A DNA stretch of 64,000 nucleotides from Fictibacillus nanhaiensis (GTDB lineage: Bacteria; Bacillota; Bacilli; Bacillales; Fictibacillaceae). Shown here one piece after another: positions 1 through 9,831 of the stretch; within the stretch, counting starts at the first letter, position 1; every line of letters starts with the position of its first letter. Position numbers and translations under genes: made by a program. Location of the stretch: the NCBI GenBank assembly GCA_017052515.1, contig JAFHKR010000039.1, forward strand, positions 992,001-1,056,000, in the 5' to 3' direction. The notes beneath the pieces were generated by a model. It ran no database searches. It was given only the letters and a program-made list of their open reading frames with translations, and was not told the DNA's origin.

Positions 1-1
1 T

Positions 2-508
2 GACTTTGGAGTTCCAAATGATACAAGCACAGACCTGCGTCAGCGGTTGAAAAATCCAGAGATAGCAAAAACAGCTAAAAGCTCTGATGTTATTTTTATA
101 AATATTGGTACGAATGATTTTCTTAAAAGCACAGATCAACTAACAAAATTCAACAAAAAAGAACTAGCAGCAAATGAAGAAATCTACAAAGAAAATCTAA
201 ATAAAATCATTCAGAAAATACAAAATAAAGAAAAGCCAAAGGCCATTTATATAATAGGAATCTATAACCCGAAAGCTGAATGGAGTGATATGGCTGTTGT
301 TAATGAGGCCGTATCAACTTGGAATCAATCTACAAAAGAAGTTACAAAGAAATATAAAAATACGACTTATATACGTACGGATGACCTTTTCATCAACAAA
401 AATAAACGTGATTATTTCTCTGATAAACTTCATCCTAATGAAAAAGGATATGCTTTAATTGGAAAAAGAGTTTACGAAAACATCCGTAAGAGTTCTGAAT
501 ATAAATAA
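2..508 (+). CDS. SGNH/GDSL-type esterase, C-terminal part
   Basis: The reading frame is open from base 2 and the N-terminus lies outside the window, so only the last 168 residues are visible. The fragment carries GTNDFL, which fits the block III G-x-N-D motif of SGNH/GDSL hydrolases, and DKLHPNEKGY near the end, which fits block V with the catalytic Asp and His. The nucleophile Ser block is missing because it lies upstream. The family hydrolyses ester bonds in lipids or acylated glycans. Whether this one is secreted cannot be judged without the N-terminus. A YpmR-like lysophospholipase/esterase is a reasonable name, but substrate is unknown. Confidence 0.8.
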   Translation, partial: DFGVPNDTSTDLRQRLKNPEIAKTAKSSDVIFINIGTNDFLKSTDQLTKFNKKELAANEEIYKENLNKIIQKIQNKEKPKAIYIIGIYNPKAEWSDMAVVNEAVSTWNQSTKEVTKKYKNTTYIRTDDLFINKNKRDYFSDKLHPNEKGYALIGKRVYENIRKSSEYK

Positions 509-518
509 ACGATAACCA

Positions 519-547
519 TTGACGCAGAATGAACAATCTGTTAATCT
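519..547 (+). promoter_or_regulatory. Putative sigma-A promoter of the lysine riboswitch transcript
   Basis: TTGACG at 519-524 and TAATCT at 542-547 are separated by 17 bp and lie about 45 bp before the riboswitch. The position and spacing fit a housekeeping promoter. It was found by eye only. Confidence 0.5.
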
Positions 548-591
548 ACAAAACGTTACAAATAAAATAATTAAATAAAAGTCCTCACATT

Positions 592-777
592 AATCTCTGT
601 GAGGTAGAGGTCGCATGAATTATGAGTAGAACTGTTAGAGGCAAGTGGTGCTTATGACAACAGTTTAAAAGGAATTGATGCCGAAATGGGTTTAGATCCA
701 CGTAACAAATCCATTGGGGCTGCATTGAACAAGTGCAGAACTGTCGCAGAACGTTCTGCGTTGAGCTATGAGAGATT
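592..777 (+). promoter_or_regulatory. Lysine riboswitch (L box)
   Basis: The leader contains the conserved L-box blocks in order: GAGGTAGAGGTCGC at 601, AGTAGAAC, the GTGGTGC element, TGCCGAAATGGG near 678, GGGGCTGCATTGAACAAG near 716 and AACTGTC, closing with GAGCTATGAGAG. ATCTCT (593-598) pairs with AGAGAT (771-776) as P1. The family binds lysine and, in Bacillus, ends transcription when lysine is plentiful. A terminator follows at 800, and the next gene is an amino acid permease, so lysine-repressed uptake is inferred. Confidence 0.93.
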
Positions 778-799
778 TTTGGAGGATGCTGATTATATT

Positions 800-830
800 C
801 ACGTATGGGCGTTTCCATACGTGTTTTTTT
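800..830 (+). terminator. Intrinsic terminator, expression platform of the L box
   Basis: CACGTATGG and CCATACGTG form a 9-bp stem with a 6-nt loop followed by seven T residues. It lies between the lysine aptamer and the permease ribosome binding site, so it is the likely off-switch. Confidence 0.9.
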
Positions 831-863
831 ATTGGCTTTATATCAACAGGAGGTACTTACATC

Positions 864-2282
864 ATGAAAAATAATAATTGGAGTGTGTGGTTGCTAACTG
901 CATTTGTCGTTGGAAACATGGTTGGCTCAGGAATTTTTATGTTACCGAACACATTAGCTCAAACAGCTAGTCCACTTGGTGTTACAGCCGCATGGGCAGT
1001 TACAGGGTTTGGAGTATTAATGATCGCGTTAGTCTTTGGTTCATTATCCATAAGAAAACCGGAATTAACAGCAGGACCTCAAAGCTATGCAAGAGCTTTG
1101 TTCTCCAATCCAAAAGCCGGAAATGTAGCAGGATTCAGCATGGTATGGGGATACTGGGTGGCGAATTGGATAAGCAACGTCGCGATCATCACGAGTTTTG
1201 CAGGATATTTGTCAACGTTTTTCCCTATGATGCGAAGTCAAAAGGTTATCGGAACGGTACTTAACCAAGACATTCAGTTAGGAAAGCTAATTACATTTGT
1301 CGTGTGTACGGCACTTCTATGGTTTACTCATTTTATTTTAATCAAGAGCATGAACGGAGCAGGGAAACTTAACTTTGTGGCAACGGCTTCAAAAGTAATC
1401 GGATTTATGTTGTTTATAGTCGCTGCACTTTTCGCTGTTGAGTCAACCATCTTTGCTGATGCTTACTTCCCAATTGTAGACAATGAAGGGACCTCTCATG
1501 GTCTTGGAAGTCAGATTAATATGGCGGCCATTGCAACGTTATGGGCTTTTGTTGGGATCGAATCAGCTGTTGTCTTATCGGGGAGAGCTTCTTCGCAACG
1601 AGATGTTAAAAAAGCTACGATCATAGGTCTTTTGATTGCACTTAGCATCTACATGATTACGACATTACTAACGATGAACGTTTTGCCTCGAGAAGTTCTC
1701 ATGAGTTCAGACAAACCATTCGTTGATGTATTATCCGTACTGATCGGAAATACGGGAGCTTCCTTAATGGGATTGTTAGCTGTTATCTCTTTGTTCGGTT
1801 CAACAATCGGCTGGATTCTGTTAAGTTCGGAAGTTCCTTATCAAGCAGCTAAATCAGGCGTATTTCCCGCTATCTTCGCAAAAGTGAATAAGAACGGTAG
1901 CCCGGTGAACGCATTAGCAGTAACCAACATCATGTCTCAAATTTTTATCTTTTCTACGATATCAGGTACGATCGGTGAAGCTTATACGTTCTTAACCACT
2001 TCAGCTACGCTCGCATATTTGATCCCGTATTTGATTTCGGCCATTTACTTTTTAAAGCTTGTCTTTAGCGGAGAAACTTACAATGATATAAAAGGATCTC
2101 GCGTAAGAGATGGTGTGATTGCTTTATTGGCATTCATCTACTCGAGTTGGGTTATCATTTCCGGAACAGCGGATGTGAAGACCTTCACTTTAGGAATCGG
2201 ATTATTTTTCTTAGGATTTCTCGTATATCCCATCTTTCATAAATATACGCCGAATAACCGTAAAAATAGCAAAGTGGCATAA
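864..2282 (+). CDS. Lysine-regulated APC-family amino acid permease (YvsH/ArcD-like)
   Basis: A 472-residue multi-pass membrane protein of the amino acid-polyamine-organocation superfamily. The N-terminal segment NMVGSGIFMLPNTLA is the typical APC helix-1 substrate-binding motif. The start at 864 is set by AGGAGG at 848-853; the longer open frame from 768 runs through the terminator hairpin and is not credible. The L-box riboswitch directly upstream argues that lysine, or a lysine-related cation such as ornithine or arginine, is the substrate. In Bacillus the related gene yvsH also sits behind an L box. Direction (uptake or exchange) cannot be told from sequence. Confidence 0.88.
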   Translation: MKNNNWSVWLLTAFVVGNMVGSGIFMLPNTLAQTASPLGVTAAWAVTGFGVLMIALVFGSLSIRKPELTAGPQSYARALFSNPKAGNVAGFSMVWGYWVANWISNVAIITSFAGYLSTFFPMMRSQKVIGTVLNQDIQLGKLITFVVCTALLWFTHFILIKSMNGAGKLNFVATASKVIGFMLFIVAALFAVESTIFADAYFPIVDNEGTSHGLGSQINMAAIATLWAFVGIESAVVLSGRASSQRDVKKATIIGLLIALSIYMITTLLTMNVLPREVLMSSDKPFVDVLSVLIGNTGASLMGLLAVISLFGSTIGWILLSSEVPYQAAKSGVFPAIFAKVNKNGSPVNALAVTNIMSQIFIFSTISGTIGEAYTFLTTSATLAYLIPYLISAIYFLKLVFSGETYNDIKGSRVRDGVIALLAFIYSSWVIISGTADVKTFTLGIGLFFLGFLVYPIFHKYTPNNRKNSKVA

Positions 2283-2333
2283 AGAGGTTTTCTTTTTAAA
2301 GTCTTTAACGTATAATGTGAGTTAACTTCATAT

Positions 2334-2404
2334 AGCTCGTATAATCGCAGGGATATGGCCTGCAAGTTTCTACCAAACCCCCGTTAAGGGTTTGACTACG
2401 AGTG
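2334..2404 (+). promoter_or_regulatory. Purine riboswitch, guanine/xanthine type
   Basis: The core TATAATCGCAGGGATATGG, then AAGTTTCTACC and TTTGACTACGAG, match the purine aptamer. CTCGT (2336-2340) and ACGAG (2398-2402) form P1. The specificity position in GACTA is C, which in known aptamers pairs with guanine rather than adenine. A TATAAT at 2311 could be the promoter -10. It precedes xpt-pbuX exactly as in Bacillus subtilis, so repression by guanine or hypoxanthine is expected. Confidence 0.95.
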
Positions 2405-2468
2405 ACGCAAACTTTCCATGCATCTTTCTATAGATGTATTGGGCTATTTATGTGTTCCGATTTTATTT

Positions 2469-2520
2469 AACCGGAGAATTGCTTCACTCGTTCAGAGAGA
2501 AGGTGTTCTCCGGTTTTTTT
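2469..2520 (+). terminator. Intrinsic terminator of the guanine riboswitch
   Basis: AACCGGAGAA (2469-2478) pairs with TTCTCCGGTT (2506-2515), followed by a T run. It sits between the aptamer and the xpt ribosome binding site and is the likely expression platform. Confidence 0.92.
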
Positions 2521-2528
2521 GTGTGTAA

Positions 2529-4459
<1,931 letters not shown>

Positions 4460-4490
4460 TGTCCCACATATTAATGCTAAAAACATGTTA

Positions 4491-4551
4491 GAACGTCACC
4501 TGCATTTTCTTATCTATTCGATGAGATTTACTGGAGGTGGCGTTCTTTTTT
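4491..4551 (+). terminator. Intrinsic terminator after pbuX (island-borne)
   Basis: GAACGTCACCT (4491-4501) pairs with AGGTGGCGTTC (4535-4545) with one G-T pair, followed by TTTTTT. It lies just inside the island, so the element seems to supply pbuX with its own terminator. Confidence 0.8.
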
Positions 4552-5562
4552 ATGAATAAACGAACTCGAATTACTAAAAGACATCAAATACCTATATCCG
4601 AAGAGAACACATTGTATAATTACAATTTTGAACAGCATATCAGTATTTTATGTCCGCTAAAAAATCTGAAGATTTGAGGGAAAAGACATTAATCAGCTAC
4701 AAATAGCACTTAACTTCTTTTCAAAATGGCTGGAAAATAACCATCCAGAAGTGCTTATGGTAAACGATCTAACGACACCAATACTTAGAGAATACTTGGT
4801 ATACATGAAAGATAGTCATTTTAACTACAAAACAAAACGATTTGGGCTAAGTACTCAAACGGTCAACGCTATAATTCGATTCTTGAAGAATTTTTATAAT
4901 TTTTTGTTTAAAGAGGAGATAGCATCACATAATCCATTAGAACAAGTTAACTTTTTAAGAACGGATGAATCAACATTTCAACCTTTATCAGAAGATGAAT
5001 TACAAATGCTGTTCAATGTACCGGATAAATCCCAATATCCTCAGTGGAGAGATTTAGTATTAATGACCTTACTTTACGATACAGCTATACGCATAAATGA
5101 AGCGATTAACCTAAGAATTGAAGAGATAGATATTAAAACAAGAAGAATTGTCCTTCCTGCAATTAGAAATAAAACAAGGAAAACTAGAATAATACCTATC
5201 TCAAACCATGTTATTAAACTCTTATTAGAGCTATTAAATGAGAATCAGATACATTTAAATAATGAGTTTGTGTTTTTAAATTGTTATGGAGAGCAGATGT
5301 CTGAAGATACTTTCAGGAGAAATATAAAACGATATGTGAAGAAAGCAGGAATTACTAAGCAATTTTCATGTAATGACTGGAGGAGATAGTCTATAACTGA
5401 AATGTTTGCGTCAGGAGCTTCATTATTTGCTGTACAAGCAATTGTAGGACATAGCCAGATTTCACAACAAGGCGGTACGTAAAGTTTGATGAGCAGGTAA
5501 TTAGAAATCAACATGAGTTATATAGTCCAGTAGTTAAAATGAGGAAGAAATTTAGAACATAA
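4552..5562 (+). pseudogene. Tyrosine recombinase/integrase, broken by several frameshifts and a stop
   Basis: The gene starts at 4552 (MNKRTRITK) right after the pbuX terminator. The frame breaks within 4628-4720 at least twice, giving stops TGA near 4675 and TAG near 4706. It then reads openly from about 4708 through SAM-like core-binding and catalytic domains (for example TLLYDTAIRINEAINLR with the first catalytic Arg, and the RNKTRKTRIIP beta-hairpin Lys). At 5387 an in-frame TAG follows CNDWRR, where the catalytic HxxR His appears to be Asn. Remnants GHSQI and a terminal RRYVKFDEQ follow in other frames up to 5562. It was most likely the integrase of this island and cannot be active as read. 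Confidence 0.88.
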
Positions 5563-5650
5563 AAAGACAAAAAGAAAAACAGATGCGCCTAACTTTGAGC
5601 TTTCTTACGAACAATACATTGCATTATGTCTTAGTCGAGAATTAGGACGA

Positions 5651-5944
5651 ATGGTAGACGAAGAATTTGATAGGAGGCAAATAAAAATTAATCGAGCTTT
5701 TAAGTTAATTAAACAAGGCCATTACTCTAAAGAACTTGGTGAATTTTTAAGTCGTATTATTCTTGAAGAACAAACCATTGCTGGAGAACATGGATTAATG
5801 TTTATAGATCCTGAGTTACTAAACAAATACCATTATATTAATGAACGATATTTATTTGGTGAACCTGAGAGGATAAAACATTTAGCATCTTTTAAATCAA
5901 ACGAAATAGAAAGAAAGAAATTTAAAGAGATGTATGGTATATGA
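5651..5944 (+). CDS. Small protein downstream of the recombinase, N-terminus uncertain
   Basis: A 97-residue soluble, charged protein of unknown function. The frame is open upstream to 5543 and continues with plausible coding sequence (from about TDAPNFELSYEQY) but without a good start codon, so the real N-terminus may be lost by a frameshift in the overlap with the recombinase end. No ribosome binding site precedes the ATG at 5651. It may be an accessory protein of the recombinase, as such small genes often follow integrases, but this is inference from position only. Confidence 0.5.
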   Translation: MVDEEFDRRQIKINRAFKLIKQGHYSKELGEFLSRIILEEQTIAGEHGLMFIDPELLNKYHYINERYLFGEPERIKHLASFKSNEIERKKFKEMYGI

Positions 5945-6055
5945 GAGAATTTTGATCATTACACATTAGAACATCTTACAAAATTTGTTCTTTTATGGTA
6001 GAGTTTCCTTCTTAACATGTATAATAAACAGATAGATGTTAAGAGGGGGATATTG

Positions 6056-7501
6056 ATGGCTCAAACAGTAACAACAAAGTCAAAAGTTTTTATTTCTTAT
6101 AGTTGGACTAGTATTAAACATGAAGACTGGGTACTTGAACTTGCTCAAAGATTAATGAGTGATGGGGTTGAAGTTGTTTTTGATAAATGGGACTTAAAAG
6201 AAGGGCAAGATATTTATGTCTTTATGGAAAGTATGGTTACTTCACCAGAAATAGATAAAGTCCTAATTATTTGTGATTCTGGCTACAAAGCTAAAGCTAA
6301 TGAAAGAGCTGGAGGGGTTGGAACTGAAACTCAAATTATTTCCTCTCAAGTTTATCACGATGTAGGTCAAGAAAAATTTATTCCAATAGTTGCAGAACGT
6401 AACGAAGAAGGACAGCATTATATTCCCACTTACATAGAGACAAGGAAATATATTGATTTATCAAATGATGAGATGATGGCACAAAATTATGAAAGCCTAC
6501 TCAGAAACCTTTATAATAGACCGCAGTACAGAAAACCTCAAGTTGGTAAACCTCCTAGTTTTTTATTTGAGGATGAAGCAATCAGTACTTTTAAGCTTCA
6601 ATCAATATTAAATCAAATAAAAAGTAATTTCTTAAGAAATGAAAGGATAGATGTTTCATTGATGGAAGATTTTAGACAGGAACTCTTGGGATTACTTCCT
6701 GAATTTAAGATCCAATCTGTTCCAGACCCTGCAAATATTGATGATTTGATTCTGGCTAAAATTGATGACATGACTATTGTAAGAAATACTTACGTTGAAT
6801 TTATTGAAGTAATATCCACTATAACAGACTCTGATTACTTGATTGATTTATTTGAGGACTTATACAATAAATATACCGAAATAAAAAGAAGTGAAAATCA
6901 ATATTATGATACACAATTTGATCATTTCAGATTTTTCTTGCGAGAAGTATTCCTTTATACAGTTATGATTTTCCTAAGTAAATCATCATTTGAAACTCTA
7001 GGGGAATTTCTAAAGGCAAGATTTTTTATAAGAGATGCGCACAAAGAGGATCTAGAAAATAACACTTTTGTAATGTTTGATTGTTACTTACGTTCATTAG
7101 ATGAAATAAGAAATAATAAATTACCACAAAAGTATCTTAGTGTGACTGCTGATATGTTAGTAAAGAGGGCTAACTTAAAATATTCTAAAGAGGACATTGT
7201 CGAGGCTGACTATCTTTTATATTACATTTCAGAGATAAATAAGACAGACTCATACCAAAACCAATGGTTTCCACGTACTTATGTTTATGGAACATATCAG
7301 AAGAGTAAATTGTTACAAAAATTAATTTCAAGAAGACACTTTGAAAAAGTGAAATATCTCTTCGGAGCTCAAACAATTTCAAGACTAAAGGAAATTTTTA
7401 ATACTTTAGAAAATCCATATTCAAGAGGGTATGGAAGTTTTAATTTAGTTTATGATATTAAATCTCATATTAATCCTGAAGACATAGGAAAGTATGAGTA
7501 A
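6056..7501 (+). CDS. SEFIR/TIR-like domain protein, candidate antiphage effector
   Basis: A 481-residue protein with an N-terminal SEFIR/TIR-like domain: KVFISYSW at residues 10-17 (box 1), VVFDKWDLKEGQD at 40-52, VLIICD at 69-74 and GGVGTETQ at 86-93, where Glu91 is a candidate catalytic residue. Residues ~165-481 are a mainly helical region with no family I recognise. The start at 6056 is chosen for AAGAGGGGG upstream; the frame from 6017 adds 13 unlikely residues. Bacterial SEFIR proteins are known as single-gene antiphage systems that deplete NAD+, so a similar role is inferred. The gene is intact although the recombinase, DUF4145 and HTH genes of the island are broken. Two membrane-protein genes follow on the same strand after a weak terminator. 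Confidence 0.82.
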   Translation: MAQTVTTKSKVFISYSWTSIKHEDWVLELAQRLMSDGVEVVFDKWDLKEGQDIYVFMESMVTSPEIDKVLIICDSGYKAKANERAGGVGTETQIISSQVYHDVGQEKFIPIVAERNEEGQHYIPTYIETRKYIDLSNDEMMAQNYESLLRNLYNRPQYRKPQVGKPPSFLFEDEAISTFKLQSILNQIKSNFLRNERIDVSLMEDFRQELLGLLPEFKIQSVPDPANIDDLILAKIDDMTIVRNTYVEFIEVISTITDSDYLIDLFEDLYNKYTEIKRSENQYYDTQFDHFRFFLREVFLYTVMIFLSKSSFETLGEFLKARFFIRDAHKEDLENNTFVMFDCYLRSLDEIRNNKLPQKYLSVTADMLVKRANLKYSKEDIVEADYLLYYISEINKTDSYQNQWFPRTYVYGTYQKSKLLQKLISRRHFEKVKYLFGAQTISRLKEIFNTLENPYSRGYGSFNLVYDIKSHINPEDIGKYE

Positions 7502-7506
7502 TAACA

Positions 7507-7534
7507 AAGCATCCATTAATTTGGGTGCTTTTTT
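7507..7534 (+). terminator. Weak intrinsic terminator after the SEFIR gene
   Basis: AAGCATCC pairs with GGGTGCTT across a short loop, followed by a T run. It separates the SEFIR gene from the two membrane genes, so these may be only partly co-transcribed. Confidence 0.65.
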
Positions 7535-7579
7535 AAAATTTCCTAAACTTCCTACCGATATAAGTATAGGGGTGATTTA

Positions 7580-8032
7580 ATGAAGAAGAAAGATCTAACT
7601 AAACTAATATATAGTGCGACTAATAAGCAACTACTTAAGTATTTGCAAGAAGAGTATTCTTTTTATCTAGGTAAGGACAAAGGTTATTTTAAAAACCGTT
7701 TGAATGAATTAAAGCAATTAGATATAGACACAATTAAGTTCGGGATTGCAAGGATGGAAGAAATTCAAGAAGAAAGAAATATTATGAGTTCTTTGCCCAG
7801 TTTAGTAACTTTAATGACAGCTTTAATAGCAAGTTATATATCAGTTCTAGATAAGGGATTTGAAGTGAATAATCTGAAAATAAGTTCAGCATTAAATACA
7901 GTTGCTATTTTGATAGTAACAATAACTGTTATTTACTCGGTTACTGGGGCAAGGTTAGGTAGATCTAAAGCAGCACTATTTAAAGAACTGCTATTGCATT
8001 GTGAAAAACTAAAAACACAAAATAAGAAATAA
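7580..8032 (+). CDS. Two-TM membrane protein, unknown function
   Basis: A 150-residue protein that I do not recognise. Residues 1-68 are a charged helical segment, residues ~70-90 and ~102-122 are hydrophobic and would form two membrane helices, and a basic tail follows (GRSKAALFKE...). The predicted layout is a cytoplasmic N-domain plus a two-helix hairpin, a plan shared with many pore-forming or membrane-anchoring defence effectors. AGGGGTGA at 7568 is a good ribosome binding site. The gene lies 78 bp after the SEFIR gene and 52 bp before another membrane gene. A part in the same defence module is inferred from context only. Confidence 0.7.
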   Translation: MKKKDLTKLIYSATNKQLLKYLQEEYSFYLGKDKGYFKNRLNELKQLDIDTIKFGIARMEEIQEERNIMSSLPSLVTLMTALIASYISVLDKGFEVNNLKISSALNTVAILIVTITVIYSVTGARLGRSKAALFKELLLHCEKLKTQNKK

Positions 8033-8084
8033 ATGTTGCCATTCATACCACCTTTTGACAACTGTTGTTGAGAGGGGTTTATAA

Positions 8085-8564
8085 ATGGATATAAAACTAA
8101 TTAGTGGATTAGTATCTGCAACAGTGGCTTTGTTAATAGCTATTTTAAATCATTTTATTATTACACCTATTAAAGAAAAAAGAGAAAGAAAGCGTCAACA
8201 ACTTAAGAACTTATACGCACCTTTATATAGTTTGCTAAATACTCGAATAAATATGGTTAAGGATATATCGATAAAGCATAATAAAATTATGCTTGGTACC
8301 AGAACTGATGTGAAATATTTTAATAAAGAATATATGGAAATATTTCTCTTAGAGAATATGGGATTTGCAAGTGATGAGTTAATCTCAGTATGGATAAGGT
8401 ACAGTAGTTCAATAACTATTGATGAAAAAAAAACTTTAGAATTTGTGAAAACTGTTGTAAAAGAATATAACCAACTAAAAAAAGATCTGGGGCTCGCATT
8501 TAATCAACAGGAATTAATTACAGGTATACCAGAAGTTATTAAAGATTTTAAAGATAAATTGTAA
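8085..8564 (+). CDS. Single-TM membrane protein, unknown function
   Basis: A 159-residue protein with one N-terminal membrane helix (residues ~5-27), a highly basic stretch KEKRERKRQQ just inside, and a helical cytoplasmic domain. AGAGGGG at 8071-8077 precedes the ATG. No known family is recognised. Its neighbours are the two-TM protein upstream and a frameshifted DUF4145 gene downstream. Together with the two-TM protein it could form a membrane complex, but nothing in the sequence proves this. The codon use is AT-rich like the rest of the island. Confidence 0.68.
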   Translation: MDIKLISGLVSATVALLIAILNHFIITPIKEKRERKRQQLKNLYAPLYSLLNTRINMVKDISIKHNKIMLGTRTDVKYFNKEYMEIFLLENMGFASDELISVWIRYSSSITIDEKKTLEFVKTVVKEYNQLKKDLGLAFNQQELITGIPEVIKDFKDKL

Positions 8565-8569
8565 TGCTT

Positions 8570-8599
8570 AGCTCCCGATTAAAATTGGGGTGCTTTTTT
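8570..8599 (+). terminator. Intrinsic terminator after the membrane-protein pair
   Basis: AGCTCCC and GGGGTGCT form an imperfect stem across an AT loop, followed by TTTTTTA. It ends the pair of membrane genes. Confidence 0.6.
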
Positions 8600-8662
8600 A
8601 TTGAATATTAATCATTGTAGCTAATATTATTAATGTTAAAATAATATTGGGTGATGAAAAAT

Positions 8663-9387
8663 ATGGAAAGATTAAAAGAAAAAGTATACTGTTTTAATTG
8701 TAATGGAAAAAGAAATCACGAAATTTTAACTTCATTTAATCACGAAGCTGACGTTGAAGATGATTTTCATTGGTGGGAAAAAAATCACATTGTTAAATGT
8801 TTAGGTTGCGATTACATTGCTTTTGTAAAACAATACGGTGATGAATACCAATGGGAAGAAAGAAATGGGACTCAATATTTTTTTGATACTTTTACTGTGT
8901 ATCCTGAAGAGCCTAAGAAGAAAGAAAAAAAATCATTAATGTCATTCCAATTAAAAGTAAGAAATTCAAAGGTTTACCCGATACCCTACTTGAATTATAC
9001 AATCAAATAGTCTCTTCCTATAATCAAAATCATAGAATTTTATGTTTATCTGGGATAAGAACATTGATAGAAGGGATATGCAAAGAATTAAATATTGACG
9101 GTGGACATATACACAATGAAAACGGAAATTATATATTAAATAAAAATAATGAAAAAATTTATTCCGACAAGATTCAAGGGAAAATCTTTGGACTATTTGA
9201 AAATAATCATATTAATTTTTTTCATTCTTTAATTTTACAAAAAATAAGAATTAAAAGTAATGAAACCATTCATGATGTAATAGTGCCAGAACGTAAAGAC
9301 TTAAAAGATATTATATTTATTGTTGAACATCTAATTAAAAACGCGTTTGAATTAAAAATTCATAGGTTACTAAAGAAAGAAAATTAA
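8663..9387 (+). pseudogene. DUF4145 protein, split by one frameshift
   Basis: The first part (8663 to about 8965) begins MERLKEKVYCFNCNGKRNH with a CxxC (CFNC) and a second CLGC, a likely zinc knuckle. The frame then shifts near 8965-8971 and continues as KGLPDTLLELYNQI and LSGIRTLIEGICKELN to a stop at 9385-9387. The two halves together read as a normal DUF4145 protein, a family found in defence islands and fused to restriction or helicase proteins. GGTGAT before 8663 gives the start. Either a real frameshift or a sequencing error could explain the break; read depth would tell. Confidence 0.78.
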
Positions 9388-9402
9388 ATTTTGTTATATT
9401 TT

Positions 9403-9428
9403 AAGACACTCAACGTAGTGTCTTTTTA
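9403..9428 (+). terminator. Intrinsic terminator after the DUF4145 gene
   Basis: AGACACT and AGTGTCT form a 7-bp stem around CAACGT, followed by TTTTTAT. Confidence 0.75.
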
Positions 9429-9457
9429 TGTTGACACGTCAAAGGTAGGTGATTTAT

Positions 9458-9831
9458 ATGTATGAAGATTTATTAAGTCAACAGCAACAAACAGCGGCAA
9501 GGCTATAGCTATTGAAGGCTTGGAAAAACAACAAATTGCAGACTCAGTTGGCATAAGTAGAGCTACCCTTTGGAACTGGGAGAAGACTGACAAAATGAAG
9601 GCTGAGGTAGACAGAGTTAAACGTGAGTTCCAAAATTTCGGCGGAATGGGGTTAGGCATAACCGTTGAACCAGAACTTTTCAGCAGACTTCCTGAAAGTA
9701 TTCAAATTCTTACTGAAAACGGAATCGTAGCCGGAAGTTTAATGGCTGTTCTACTAAATTTATTATTTAACACAAAGTCTAAAAAAGTGATCGTTTCTCA
9801 CGTTAAACAGAGTCAGAAGCAAGCTGTATAA
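9458..9831 (+). pseudogene. Phage-type HTH gene remnant fused to the displaced pbuX 3' end
   Basis: AGGTGAT precedes an ATG at 9458 (MYEDLLSQQQQTAA), but the frame shifts by about 9490 and meets TAG. The next frame reads AIEGLEKQQIADSVGISR, a helix-turn-helix like that of phage small terminase or phBC6A51 proteins, up to NFGG at 9642. It then runs directly into GMGLGITVEPELFSRLPES, which is the pbuX C-terminus, and ends at 9831. The chimera is an accident of integration: the left half belongs to the island and the right half is the original end of pbuX. It is unlikely to be a functional protein. Confidence 0.85.
9643..9790 (+). repeat. Right att-like repeat: 3' end of pbuX, copy B
   Basis: Gap-free match to 4253-4400 with seven differences and an identical 54-bp core at 9687-9740. 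Beyond 9790 the sequence differs from copy A and leads to a host-like terminator, so this copy is inferred to hold the pre-insertion pbuX tail (ending VKQSQKQAV). Confidence 0.9.

Noticed and set aside
585-874. Open frames over the leader of the lysine permease (585-818 minus, 686-874 plus, and the N-terminal extension from 768)
   Set aside because: They lie in the L-box riboswitch and its terminator; the permease start is set by AGGAGG at 864.
4751-5389. The 212-codon frame taken as an intact recombinase
   Set aside because: It lacks the N-terminus, the HxxR His and the C-terminal Tyr region, all of which are found in other frames nearby.
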